Positions 16,482-25,780 of a stretch of 64,000 bases of DNA are shown here, in pieces (the first letter of the stretch is position 1; every line of letters starts with the position of its first letter). The stretch lies in assembly GCF_050750585.1 (NCBI RefSeq), contig NZ_JBOJLM010000017.1:1-64000 (forward strand). Reading direction: 5' to 3'. Source of the stretch: Salinimicrobium sp050750585. GTDB lineage: Bacteria; Bacteroidota; Bacteroidia; Flavobacteriales; Flavobacteriaceae. The notes under the pieces were generated by a model that did no database searches, was not told where the DNA came from, and saw only the letters and a list, made by a program, of their open reading frames with translations. The translations under genes and the position numbers were made by a program.

Positions 16482-18848
16482 ATGAAACAGTTAATCGCAA
16501 TGCTAATTTTTATTCTCGGAAGTTTTTCCGCAGAAGCACACATTGATCCTACGGAACTGGGAACCATCACCGGACAGGTCATGGACCAGGAATTTAAAGA
16601 ACCTATCCCCTACGCTACCATTAGCGTGACCACGCCCGAAGGAGAAATGGTTACCGGGGCAGTGACTGCTATAGATGGGACTTTTTCAATTGAAAAGCTC
16701 AGCGACGGCATTTACCTTTTTAAGATCCAGTACATGGGGTACAAACCTTTTAGCCGCGAAGTAAATGTGAAAAGTGGAAAACGGCAATTTGATCTGGGAG
16801 CTATCTATCTTGAACCCGAAGTTGCCCAACTCGAATCTGTAGAGGTGGTAGCTGAGAGATCTACTATTGAGCAACGCATTGACCGCAAGGTGGTGAATGT
16901 AGGGAAAGACCTTACCACGGCAGGAGCTTCGGCCAGTGAGATCATGAACAACATCCCCAGCCTTGCTGTTGACCAGGATGGCAATATCTCCATGCGCGGC
17001 AACGACAATGTAAAGATCCTTATAGACGGAAAACCCACTAACATTCCCGCCGCTCAGCTTTTAAAACAAATTCCCAGCACCTCTATCAAAAGCATTGAGT
17101 TGATCACCAACCCTTCAGCAAAATATAATCCTGAAGGCATGAGCGGGATCATCAATATTATCCTGCAAAAAAATTCAAACCTCGGCTTCAACGGAAACCT
17201 CAACACCGGCATCACCCGTGGCGACTATACCCGCTATACTGCATCGCTCAACATGAACTACCGCACCGGCAAAGTGAACTTCTTCACCAACCTGGGGACT
17301 AATGGCGGCGAAAGCGAGAACAATGGAAAGCTTGAAAATTTCACACAGAATTACACCGAAAATATCAGCTTTTTGAATGACAGGGAATCCTATCTCATCA
17401 AATTTGGGATGGATTACTACATGGATGACCGCAATACTTTTTCTGTGTACACCAATCAGAATATCTACAACGGCTCTCCCGTGGGTACCGTGAGGTTAGA
17501 TTACGGGCAAAACGATGAGAGAAACCTGTTGCAGGAATTTCTTTTTGACGGGGAAAACCATACCCAGACCTACAACTTTGTTTTTAACCATGATTTTAAT
17601 GCTGAAGGCCATAAGCTCATCCTGGAAGCCGATCACAGTATCACCGATGAAACTGATATTGCCAAATATATGTACAGTGGCACAGGAGCAAGCGATTTCG
17701 ACTCCTACCGGGACAACACCGAAGAAGAGCTGTCTAATTCCACTTTTAACGTAGATTATGAGAATCCGTTTTCAGAGACCTCAAAAGTTGAACTTGGAGC
17801 TGAAGCGAGGTTTAGAAGGACCAGGAATGATTATCGCACTACCAGCCCAAATCTTGAGAACACGCTGTACGATTACGACAACAACATACTCTCAACGTAC
17901 GCCACCTTTGGGCAAACCTTCAAAAAATGGTCTTACCAGTTGGGCGCAAGGCTGGAACAGTATGAAGTAGAAGCTGTACTCAACGGCGATTTGATCTATG
18001 AAACCGATTATTTGACCCTGTACCCTTCAGCTTTTGCCTCTTATAAGTTTGACGAAATGAAAACGCTGCAGCTTAGTTATTCGAGACGTGTAGACCGCCC
18101 TGGGCTCAATCAGGTAAACCCGGTGAGGGAATTTGCCACGCCAAGGCTTTCGCAGGTTGGAAATCCCGAGCTGGACCCGCAGTTCACAAATTCCGTAGAA
18201 ATGAATTATACTCACAACTTCAAAAAAGGTAGTATAACGGGAGGTGTATTTTACAGACTTATCGAAGATGAGATCAACCAGGTGTTACTCATTGACCCGC
18301 AGGATTCATCAAAGTTACTGCTCACTTATGAAAACTGGGATGACAATACTGCCTTTGGATTTGAACTTAGCGGCAGGTACAAGCCTTTTAACTGGTGGAG
18401 CATTAACCCGAGTTTTGAATTATACAGCAGTACCGAAAAAGGCGTGGTGGGAACCGATTACAGGGAGATAAAAAGCAGCATGTACAGCCTGCGCTTAAGC
18501 CAAAGCTTTGATGTTACCAAAAAACTAAGCCTGCAAACCTTCGGAATGTACCGCAGCAGCACCGAATTGCTACAGATCAATCCCGATGAATTCTGGTTTG
18601 TAAATGCCGGTGCCCGTTACAATATTCTTAATGACAAAGGCACAATAAGCCTTAATGTAAATGACATTTTTGACACCCAGCAGTTCGGTTTTCAAACTGA
18701 TGTGCCCTACTCCCAGAAAGGAACTTTTTGGAATGATTCCCAAACAGTATACCTGGGCTTTTCCTACCGTTTTGGAGGTGGCAAAAATAAAGCCCTTGCC
18801 AGGAAACAAAGAGATGACAACACCAGTGATGGAGGTGGAATTTTTTAA
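16482..18848 (+). CDS. TonB-dependent outer-membrane receptor, OMP_b-brl_3 type
   Basis: A 788-residue protein starting MKQLIAMLIFILGSFSAEA, a signal peptide; an earlier in-frame ATG lacks one. Residues about 25-115 form a carboxypeptidase-regulatory domain (GTITGQVMDQEFKEPIPYAT). A plug domain follows, with MNNIPSLAVDQDGNISMRGN and VKILIDGKPTNIPA, then a beta-barrel running to a C-terminal stretch ending in aromatic-rich FSYRFGG and a short basic tail. Members of this outer-membrane beta-barrel group are abundant in Bacteroidota; ligands are mostly unknown. No SusD partner follows, so it is not a classical glycan-uptake pair. It ends before a bidirectional terminator. Confidence 0.92.
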   Translation: MKQLIAMLIFILGSFSAEAHIDPTELGTITGQVMDQEFKEPIPYATISVTTPEGEMVTGAVTAIDGTFSIEKLSDGIYLFKIQYMGYKPFSREVNVKSGKRQFDLGAIYLEPEVAQLESVEVVAERSTIEQRIDRKVVNVGKDLTTAGASASEIMNNIPSLAVDQDGNISMRGNDNVKILIDGKPTNIPAAQLLKQIPSTSIKSIELITNPSAKYNPEGMSGIINIILQKNSNLGFNGNLNTGITRGDYTRYTASLNMNYRTGKVNFFTNLGTNGGESENNGKLENFTQNYTENISFLNDRESYLIKFGMDYYMDDRNTFSVYTNQNIYNGSPVGTVRLDYGQNDERNLLQEFLFDGENHTQTYNFVFNHDFNAEGHKLILEADHSITDETDIAKYMYSGTGASDFDSYRDNTEEELSNSTFNVDYENPFSETSKVELGAEARFRRTRNDYRTTSPNLENTLYDYDNNILSTYATFGQTFKKWSYQLGARLEQYEVEAVLNGDLIYETDYLTLYPSAFASYKFDEMKTLQLSYSRRVDRPGLNQVNPVREFATPRLSQVGNPELDPQFTNSVEMNYTHNFKKGSITGGVFYRLIEDEINQVLLIDPQDSSKLLLTYENWDDNTAFGFELSGRYKPFNWWSINPSFELYSSTEKGVVGTDYREIKSSMYSLRLSQSFDVTKKLSLQTFGMYRSSTELLQINPDEFWFVNAGARYNILNDKGTISLNVNDIFDTQQFGFQTDVPYSQKGTFWNDSQTVYLGFSYRFGGGKNKALARKQRDDNTSDGGGIF

Positions 18849-18867
18849 TACCTTGTTTGATTAGCCA

Positions 18868-18902
18868 AAAAAAATCCGCAACTGAAAAGCTGCGGATTTT
18901 TG
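18868..18902. terminator. Bidirectional terminator between TonB receptor and fabH
   Basis: AAAAATCCGCA and TGCGGATTTTT form an 11-bp stem around a 10-nt loop, with A-run and T-run on either side. It serves the convergent receptor (plus) and KASIII (minus) genes. A copy of the dispersed palindrome (18896-18918) overlaps its right side. Confidence 0.8.
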
Positions 18903-18957
18903 ACATTTTTGACACCTGTGCAAGTCTTCTTGCCTCTTGTTTCTTTTTAATAAACTA

Positions 18958-19968
18958 CTACCACTTGATCACCGCACTGGCCCAGGTAAAGCCACTACCA
19001 AAAGCGGCAAGTACTACAGTATTTCCTTCTTTAATTTTTCCTTGTTCCCAGGCTTCGGTCAATGCAATGGGTATAGATGCTGCTGTTGTATTTCCGTAGC
19101 GTTGAATATTATTGTGTACCTGCTCATCGCTAAGCCTAAACTTCTGCTGAACGAATTGCGAGATGCGCAAATTGGCCTGGTGCGGAATAAGCATATCTAT
19201 ATCTTTAACCTCAAGGCCATTTGCCTGTAATCCTTCCTGAATTACTTCGGAAAAACGGACTACAGCATTTTTGAAAACAAACTGCCCATTCATATAGGGA
19301 TAGTAAATGATATCATCACCCTGCGGATTCTCTTCAATGATCTGCGGAACCCAGTGCATGGTACTTGGCCCTTTTAAAGAGAGTTCGAGGGCGTGTTTTC
19401 CTTCAGAATGCAAATGGGTAGAAAGTATTCCCTGGCCGTTATGGTCGCTTCGGGTAAGCACTGCGGCTCCTGCCCCATCGCCAAATATCACCGATACGCC
19501 ACGCCCGCGGGTAGAAAAATCGAGCCCGCCACTGTGGTTCTCACTTCCTATAAGCAGTACATTTTTGTACATCCCTGTTTTGATGTATTGATCGGCGACT
19601 GAAAGTCCGTAGATGAATCCGCTACACTGGTTTCTCACATCCAGGGCCGGGCAGGTGTCGATATCCAGCATTTCCTGGATTTGCACCCCACCACCAGGAA
19701 AATAATAATCTGGACTCAGGGTGGCAAACACGATGAGCTCAATGTCATCTTTAGAGATCCCGGCACGTTCTATGGCGATTTTGGCAGCTTTGGCTCCCAT
19801 TACGGCAGTAGAATTGCCATCCCCTTTCTTTATATGCCGCCGCTCTTTGATTCCCGTACGCTCCTGTATCCACTCATCATTAGTGTCCATCATTTTGGAC
19901 AAATCATCGTTAGTAACAACATTTTCGGGCACGTAGAATCCAAGACCCGCTATTTTAGACTGATACAT
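18958..19968 (-). CDS. Beta-ketoacyl-ACP synthase III family protein
   Basis: A 336-residue thiolase-fold enzyme starting MYQSKIAGLGFYVPENVV; the longer reading adds an unrelated 25-residue tail that runs into a repeat element. The catalytic triad is visible: C115 in VRNQCSGF, His in LIPHQANLRIS, and Asn in RYGNTTAASIP. KASIII starts fatty acid synthesis by condensing an acyl-CoA with malonyl-ACP. Residue pattern and lone position (no plsX/rpmF neighbour) fit the second FabH-like paralogue many Flavobacteria carry, so I leave the symbol empty. A 115-bp duplicated element lies about 50 bp upstream of the start and could influence expression. Confidence 0.92.
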   Translation of the reverse strand: MYQSKIAGLGFYVPENVVTNDDLSKMMDTNDEWIQERTGIKERRHIKKGDGNSTAVMGAKAAKIAIERAGISKDDIELIVFATLSPDYYFPGGGVQIQEMLDIDTCPALDVRNQCSGFIYGLSVADQYIKTGMYKNVLLIGSENHSGGLDFSTRGRGVSVIFGDGAGAAVLTRSDHNGQGILSTHLHSEGKHALELSLKGPSTMHWVPQIIEENPQGDDIIYYPYMNGQFVFKNAVVRFSEVIQEGLQANGLEVKDIDMLIPHQANLRISQFVQQKFRLSDEQVHNNIQRYGNTTAASIPIALTEAWEQGKIKEGNTVVLAAFGSGFTWASAVIKW

Positions 19969-20016
19969 GTATATATTTTTAGGCTTTGATAATTTATTTC
20001 TATTAAATTTAGCAAT

Positions 20017-20131
20017 TAGTAAATTTCTCCGGGGCAAGCCCACGGAGCATTTTAGTGGAACACGTTTTCAAACTTTACAACATTTACTAACGAGGCAAGC
20101 CTCGGGGTATTTACCCCCCTATGAATAAAAA
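20017..20131. repeat. 115-bp duplicated element, copy 1
   Basis: Nearly identical, in the same orientation, to 51112-51226 (two mismatches seen). It contains two dyads: CTCCGGGGCAAGCCCACGGAG near the left end and CGAGGCAAGCCTCG near the right. It lies in the leader of the KASIII gene. No gene is visible in it. Confidence 0.85.
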
Positions 20132-20204
20132 GTTGCTGCGCAATATAAGAAAGATTAACATTATGACAGTGCAGTGATCTTCAACCTAAATTCAATTTAT
20201 TACC

Positions 20205-22670
20205 ATGAAAAGATTTATTTTGAACTTCATTGCCATCATTTGCTTTACGGGAGCAACCTTTGCGCAAGAGAACCTCACCTACCAAAAACCGCCACAGGAG
20301 ATCCTGGAACTTGTAGATGTACCACTGGCTCCTTCTACCCTCATAGACAGTGACGCTAAAAGGATTGTTTTCCTGTATCGAGATCAATTCAAATCTATAG
20401 CCGAGCTTAGTGAAGAAGAAATGCGCCTTGGCGGATTAAGAATTAACCCGGTGACCAACATTAGCAGCCGGGCAACATATTTTAACAATATTCAGGTGAA
20501 GGAGATGAAAGCAGATCAGCCTTTACAGGTAAAAGGCCTGCCAGAAAATCCGCGTCTCACCAACTTCAGCTGGTCTCCAGATGAATCAAAAATGGCATTT
20601 ACGCACACTACTTCGGAAGGAGTTGAACTCTGGGTAGCCGATCTACAAACTGCAACCGCACGTAAACTTACCGCCCCCCGCCTTAACGCCAACATGAGAG
20701 ATGTGCTTAACTGGTATGAGGACAACTCGGCTATTTTGGTAAAAATGCTTCCGCAGGACAGAAAAAATCTGATCAAACCCGAAACTTCTGTACCTACAGG
20801 GCCAACAGTTTCGGTAAGCGACGGGAAAGAAGCCCAGAATAGAACCTACCAGGACCTGCTAAAAAATCCGACAGATGAATTCAATTTCGAACAACTCGCA
20901 CGTGCCGAATTAGTAAAAGTTAACCTCGACGGTACAACTTCAAAATGGCTGGATGCAAAGATGTACGACGATATTTCTTTTTCACCCGATGGCAATTTTG
21001 TCATGGTGAGCAACATAAAAAAGCCATTTTCATACCTGGTACCTTACTACCGTTTTCCTTCAGAAACTGTAATTTACACCAGGGATGGGAAAAAAGTAAA
21101 CCAGGTGAATGATGTGCCGCTAACTGAAGATCTTCCGAAGGGATTTATGGCTGAAAGAGAAGGCCGCAGAAATCTTAACTGGAGAAATGATGCTCCTGCC
21201 ACACTGGTTTACGTAGAAGCTCTTGATGGCGGTGATCCTGAAAGAGAAGCCGAATTTAGAGATGAAGTATTTCTTCTTGAGGCACCTTTTAAAGGAGAAG
21301 GAAAGTCAATCCTTCAAACCAAAGATCGCTACAGCGGAATTATTTGGGGTGACAAGAACACAGCTATAGCCAATGACTACTGGTGGAACAACCGGAATAC
21401 CCGCACCTACGTTTTTAATCCGTCTAAGCCAGGGCAGCAGCCTACGATCCTTTTTGACCGCAACTACCAGGACCGTTACAGCGACCCGGGCAGTTTTGTG
21501 AGAGTAAAGAACAAGTACGGGCAACAGGTGCTAAAAATGGTAAATGACAAGGCATTTCTTTTAGGCGACGGATTTACCCCCGAAGGCCAGTATCCTTTTG
21601 TAGATCGATTGGATCTTGAAAACGGAGAGACTGAAAGGCTTTATCAATCAAAATACAATAACAAGAAGGAAACCCTTGTGGAAGCTATAGATATGGAGGA
21701 AGGAGAAATCCTTGTACGCATAGAAGCAGCAACAGAATATCCTAACTATTTTATTCGGGATATTGACAGTGACGAAGACCTTACCCGGGTGACTTCCTTT
21801 GAAAATCAATTTAAAAGCCTGGAAAATGTAAGTAAGGAAATTATTACTTATAAAAGAGAAGACGGTCTTGACCTCAATGGAACTTTGTACCTGCCTGCAG
21901 GATATGACAGGGAGAATCCTGCCAAACTGCCAATGATCGTTTGGGCATACCCTCACGAGTACAAAGACAAGAACTCAGCTTCTCAAAACACTTCGATTGC
22001 CAACGACTTCACCTATCCTTATTACGGATCTCCTGTTTATTGGGTTAATCGCGGGTATGTAGTGTTAGATGATGCTTCTTTCCCAATTGTGGGTGAAGGA
22101 AACGAAGAGCCTAACGACAGCTTTAGAAAGCAACTGGTGGCAAATGGTAAAGCAGCTATAGATGCTGTAGATGCCATGGGATATATTGACAGAGACAGGG
22201 TTGCGGTGGGCGGCCATAGTTATGGCGCCTTTATGACGGCTAACCTGCTTTCTCACTCCAATTTATTTGCTGCCGGAATTGCCCGTAGTGGGGCGTATAA
22301 CCGTACCCTTACCCCTTTTGGTTTTCAAAGCGAAGAAAGAAACTATTGGGAAGCCCCTGAAGTTTATTACAACATGTCACCTTTTATGCATGCCGATAAA
22401 ATGAAGACTCCGCTTCTACTTATTCACGGGGAAGCCGACAATAATTCGGGGACTTATCCTATGCAAAGCGAGCGGTATTTCAATGTCTTAAAAGGTCTTG
22501 GCGCCACTGCAAGGCTGGTGATGCTTCCAAAAGAAAGTCACGGTTACAGCGCCAAAGAGTCTGTACTACATGTGCTTTGGGAGCAGGATCAATGGCTTGA
22601 AAAATACGTAAAGAACAAAGACCAACTGGAAGGGAAGATTGAACAGCAATCTCCTGTTTTACAAAATTAA
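20205..22670 (+). CDS. Secreted S9 family prolyl oligopeptidase
   Basis: An 821-residue serine peptidase with signal peptide MKRFILNFIAIICFTGATFAQ, so probably periplasmic or outer-membrane facing. The N-terminal two-thirds is beta-propeller-like. The C-terminal alpha/beta-hydrolase domain (about 550-800) has the nucleophile in GGHSYGAFM (Ser near 671), the Asp in HGEADNNSG (near 745) and the His in KESHGYS (near 778). Similar proteins in the phylum are annotated as glutamyl or acylaminoacyl peptidases; specificity is not decided here. It is monocistronic, closed by a long-loop hairpin at 22691-22774. Confidence 0.94.
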   Translation: MKRFILNFIAIICFTGATFAQENLTYQKPPQEILELVDVPLAPSTLIDSDAKRIVFLYRDQFKSIAELSEEEMRLGGLRINPVTNISSRATYFNNIQVKEMKADQPLQVKGLPENPRLTNFSWSPDESKMAFTHTTSEGVELWVADLQTATARKLTAPRLNANMRDVLNWYEDNSAILVKMLPQDRKNLIKPETSVPTGPTVSVSDGKEAQNRTYQDLLKNPTDEFNFEQLARAELVKVNLDGTTSKWLDAKMYDDISFSPDGNFVMVSNIKKPFSYLVPYYRFPSETVIYTRDGKKVNQVNDVPLTEDLPKGFMAEREGRRNLNWRNDAPATLVYVEALDGGDPEREAEFRDEVFLLEAPFKGEGKSILQTKDRYSGIIWGDKNTAIANDYWWNNRNTRTYVFNPSKPGQQPTILFDRNYQDRYSDPGSFVRVKNKYGQQVLKMVNDKAFLLGDGFTPEGQYPFVDRLDLENGETERLYQSKYNNKKETLVEAIDMEEGEILVRIEAATEYPNYFIRDIDSDEDLTRVTSFENQFKSLENVSKEIITYKREDGLDLNGTLYLPAGYDRENPAKLPMIVWAYPHEYKDKNSASQNTSIANDFTYPYYGSPVYWVNRGYVVLDDASFPIVGEGNEEPNDSFRKQLVANGKAAIDAVDAMGYIDRDRVAVGGHSYGAFMTANLLSHSNLFAAGIARSGAYNRTLTPFGFQSEERNYWEAPEVYYNMSPFMHADKMKTPLLLIHGEADNNSGTYPMQSERYFNVLKGLGATARLVMLPKESHGYSAKESVLHVLWEQDQWLEKYVKNKDQLEGKIEQQSPVLQN

Positions 22671-22690
22671 TTCCCGGGAATTAACACCAT

Positions 22691-22774
22691 AAAAAAGGCT
22701 GTCTTGAAATCCTGATTGTCCTCCTGAACAAATTCAGAGGGGTCAAAAAAGGGATTTTCAGACAGCCTTTTTCT
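22691..22774. terminator. Long-loop hairpin at gene ends (family member 1)
   Basis: The arms AAAAAGGCTGTCTTGAAATCC and GGATTTTCAGACAGCCTTTTT pair over about 20 bp with one bulge and enclose roughly 38 nt. T-runs on both strands make it a bidirectional terminator for the S9 peptidase and the convergent EF-hand gene. The GGCTGTCTT arm recurs at 34178-34260. Confidence 0.7.
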
Positions 22775-22792
22775 GTTTATTATTTTATGACA

Positions 22793-23317
22793 CTACCTTC
22801 TATTGAAGGCGTCATAATCGTTGAATTCGGTTTCATCTACAAATCCGTCATCATTGACATCCCAATCGTCAAAAGAAGAGATGTTCCACTCATCATTATC
22901 TATCAGCTCGTCTTCATTTGCATCATACCTCTCAAACCAGGTGTTAGTGTTCATCCCTTCATCCCACTCATCGGTATCCAGTATTCCATCTCGATTAGTG
23001 TCAAAAATCTCATAATCATCTTCTCCAAAAGATTCTCCTATCCCAGTATCGAGACCTTCATCCCACTCATTCTCGTCGATGAAATCATCCCTGTTCTGAT
23101 CGAAACTCTGGTACGCCCTGTCAGTAAATTCGGTGTCGTCAATGTTGCCATCTCTGTTTGCATCCCAGTCATTGTAGTTGTCATTGTTTCTTTCGGTAAA
23201 TTCTGTTTGATTTAATCTTCCGTCGCTATCGGCGTCAAAAGAACTAAAATCCTGGGCGTAAACTGCTGTTCCAAAGATGGTGCACATTGCTAAAAGAATT
23301 CCTTTTATCGTCTTCAT
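22793..23317 (-). CDS. Secreted protein with six EF-hand-like calcium-binding loops
   Basis: About 174 residues, starting MKTIKGILLAMCTIFGTAVYAQ, a signal peptide (an ATG two codons upstream is equally possible). The rest is built almost entirely from six EF-hand loops of about 12 residues: DADSDGRLNQTE, DANRDGNIDDTE, DQNRDDFIDENE, DTNRDGILDTDE, DANEDELIDNDE and DVNDDGFVDETE, each followed by F/W and a short helix. The mature protein is very acidic. Calcium binding in the periplasm or outside the cell is a strong prediction; the partner is unknown. It is monocistronic and AT-rich downstream of its promoter region. Confidence 0.9.
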   Translation of the reverse strand: MKTIKGILLAMCTIFGTAVYAQDFSSFDADSDGRLNQTEFTERNNDNYNDWDANRDGNIDDTEFTDRAYQSFDQNRDDFIDENEWDEGLDTGIGESFGEDDYEIFDTNRDGILDTDEWDEGMNTNTWFERYDANEDELIDNDEWNISSFDDWDVNDDGFVDETEFNDYDAFNRR

Positions 23318-23497
23318 ATTCATTGTTTTAAATTAAACTTCATTTTTCTTTTAAAGCTCAATTTAACACGTAAGCACACTGATTTAAAGCACTTTAATAT
23401 TTTTAACAGAGAAATGAAGGAATTTAAATTAACAATAACAGGAAAAGAAAAAGCCGGAAACTTTGAATTTCCGGCCAGTAACAAGAATATTATTTAA

Positions 23498-24805
23498 TCA
23501 GGAGTATTTTTTGAAGTTGTTAATGCTAACCGTTGCTCCCAAATCATGTAATAAATTATAGAGACCAAAGAAGGTGCGGTTGATATACAGGAAGTGTTTG
23601 CTCCCCCTGTTACCATTCATTTTTCTTAATTCCTGATCTTTGCTGTACTTCTCGCTTAGGCTTGTTACTGATGTCCAGAATCCTTCATCGGCAAAATCAA
23701 ATTCTTCCTTCTGAAAAGGTGCGGTAAAAAGGCTTAACATCTGGTAGAACAAATCTGAAAAGAATTCAATTTCGCGGGGAGAATCCTCTTTCCGAAGAAT
23801 TTCCAACTCAAAAAGCTTAGCGTTGAAGAATTCAGGATCATTGATCTTCTGCTTATCGGCAAGTTCAAAATACGGTTTGTAGAAATCTTCGGGCACCCGC
23901 TTAATGCAACCAAAATCGATCGCAATGAGATTATTTTCCTTATCCACCAGGAAATTCCCGGGGTGCGGATCGGCATGTACGGCTTTTAGGATATGCATCT
24001 GGTACATATAGAAATCCCAAAGTGCCTGCCCCAGTTTATTTGCAGTTTCTTTATTGGTATTCTGTTTTGCAAATTCACTTAAGTGCACCCCATTCATCCA
24101 GTCCATCGTAATGATCTTCTCACTGGAAAGGTCTTCATAATATTTTGGAAACCTGAGGTGAGGGATATTTTTACAGGCCTGAGAAATTTCTATGCTCTGT
24201 TTTACTTCCAGCACATAATCTGTCTCCTCGAGGAGTTTCTCTTCCACTTCTTTAAAATACCTTTCTGAGCCCTTGCCCTGGAGGTTAAACATCTTTGTAG
24301 CTATAGGCTTTACCAGCGCCAGGTCTGAACTTATACTCTCGGCCACCCCGGGATACTGGATCTTTACGGCCAGGTCTTTCCCGTCTTTTGTGGCCCTGTG
24401 CACCTGCCCAATACTGGCGGCATTGACCGAGTCAAGAGAAAAAGTGTCAAAAAGCTCATCAGGGTACTGCCCGTGATATTTCTTGAAAGTCTTTCTCACC
24501 AGTGGTGCCGAAAGTGGCGGCACACTAAACTGGGCAAGGCTAAACTTTTCTACATAGGCATTGGGAAGAAGGCTCTTTTCCATAGAGAGCATCTGGGCAA
24601 CCTTAAGGGCGCTACCTTTCAGGCTCTTTAGTCCGTCGTAAATATCCTCGGCATTGCTTTGGTCCAGCTGGTCTCTGGAAAGGTCAGCGTTTAATGCCTT
24701 TTTTGAGTAGTATTTAAGGTAATTTCCACCCAGCTTAATACCGGTTTGTACCATCTTACCGGTACGACTTATTTTTCCGGTGGGAATTTTATCTATTGTT
24801 TTCAT
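23498..24805 (-). CDS. ABC1/UbiB (AarF) atypical kinase family protein
   Basis: A 435-residue protein with the ABC1 hallmarks: the KxGQ-like N-terminal region (LKGSALKVAQMLSMEKSLLP), LAVKIQYPGVAES with the conserved Lys, AVHADPHPGNFLV as catalytic loop, and AIDFGCIKRV as the metal-binding DFG-type motif. Homologues (UbiB, COQ8) support quinone biosynthesis or lipid handling through ATPase activity. No membrane helices are seen at the C-terminus, unlike UbiB of Proteobacteria. It follows a TetR-type gene by 78 bp on the same strand, and the two are probably one operon. Confidence 0.93.
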   Translation of the reverse strand: MKTIDKIPTGKISRTGKMVQTGIKLGGNYLKYYSKKALNADLSRDQLDQSNAEDIYDGLKSLKGSALKVAQMLSMEKSLLPNAYVEKFSLAQFSVPPLSAPLVRKTFKKYHGQYPDELFDTFSLDSVNAASIGQVHRATKDGKDLAVKIQYPGVAESISSDLALVKPIATKMFNLQGKGSERYFKEVEEKLLEETDYVLEVKQSIEISQACKNIPHLRFPKYYEDLSSEKIITMDWMNGVHLSEFAKQNTNKETANKLGQALWDFYMYQMHILKAVHADPHPGNFLVDKENNLIAIDFGCIKRVPEDFYKPYFELADKQKINDPEFFNAKLFELEILRKEDSPREIEFFSDLFYQMLSLFTAPFQKEEFDFADEGFWTSVTSLSEKYSKDQELRKMNGNRGSKHFLYINRTFFGLYNLLHDLGATVSINNFKKYS

Positions 24806-24883
24806 ATATCTATATTAAAAACCCAACGGCAGGCATAGTAGGGTTATCCCTGCCGAGGGTAAACGCCCAATGAACTCTTATGC

Positions 24884-25558
24884 TCATCGTGACATTTTTT
24901 CTTTCCAAAGAAATTTTCCGAAGTCAAGCGCTCTTTCCAGAGGAGTGTTCTCAAACAGGTCAAAAGCGGTATTTACCGATTTTTCAATAGCTACATCGGT
25001 GCTTTCAAATTGAGGGGAATTGTCATCCATCCAAAATTTCAGCAGAAATACAATCTGTACCCAGGCAGCTTCAGAAAAAACAGCTTCAGATCTTTTCAAA
25101 ATTCCGGAACGCTGTTCCTGATTGCCTTCGCGAATTAGTTGAGCGGTATAATTCTTCAGCTCCCGCCGCAAACCTTTAAGCTGCCCGGCATTTTTGAGGA
25201 TTGAATCTTCATGTTTTAAAGTGAAAAGCACATAGCTACGGTTGGCAGTGAGCATTTCAAAAAATGTATAATAGAGGGTTAGCATTTTTTCCCTGTTACT
25301 AAAGGAGTCATACTCCCTGCTCTTTTGCATCACCTGGAGTGTATGCTCAAAAAAGCGTTCCCAAATTCCCTTTTTTAAACCCTCAAAGCTTCCGAAGAAA
25401 TCATAGAATTCTGCTTCAGAGATTTCATGATCTTTAGAGAACTTGTAAACTGTATCAGGCTCTTTTCCATTTTCAAGCACGTAGTTCATGTACCACTCAA
25501 TGATACGATCTTGCGTTACTGCCTTTTCCTGTTCCTTTATTTGTTTTGTCTTTGCCAT
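24884..25558 (-). CDS. TetR family transcriptional regulator
   Basis: A 224-residue protein. Residues about 14-65 form a helix-turn-helix region (AVTQDRIIEWYMNYVLENG, TVYKFSKDHEISEAEFYDFFGS), where the EFYDFFGSFEGLKKGIW sequence matches the TetR recognition helix and following segment. The C-terminal part is helical and should bind a ligand. The N-terminus is Lys-rich. It lies upstream of the ABC1-kinase gene and probably controls that operon, and itself; this is inferred from order and orientation only. Confidence 0.82.
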   Translation of the reverse strand: MAKTKQIKEQEKAVTQDRIIEWYMNYVLENGKEPDTVYKFSKDHEISEAEFYDFFGSFEGLKKGIWERFFEHTLQVMQKSREYDSFSNREKMLTLYYTFFEMLTANRSYVLFTLKHEDSILKNAGQLKGLRRELKNYTAQLIREGNQEQRSGILKRSEAVFSEAAWVQIVFLLKFWMDDNSPQFESTDVAIEKSVNTAFDLFENTPLERALDFGKFLWKEKMSR

Positions 25559-25780
25559 TTTGCTCTAATTAACTTATTCAAAAGTAGTTATTTTGTTTAA
25601 ATTTAATGTAATTTTTTTAAACAAAACTCTGTTAAATATATTTTTCTGAATTATACTGACGTAGTTTTAGTCGGAAAACAAGCTGAAAAATTACTCTGCT
25701 GCCAGTTTGTCAGCGAAGGTGAGTTGGGTACTTTTTTTGACCTCTCTGGGAGAATCTAAAAATTAAATAAACCAAAATAT

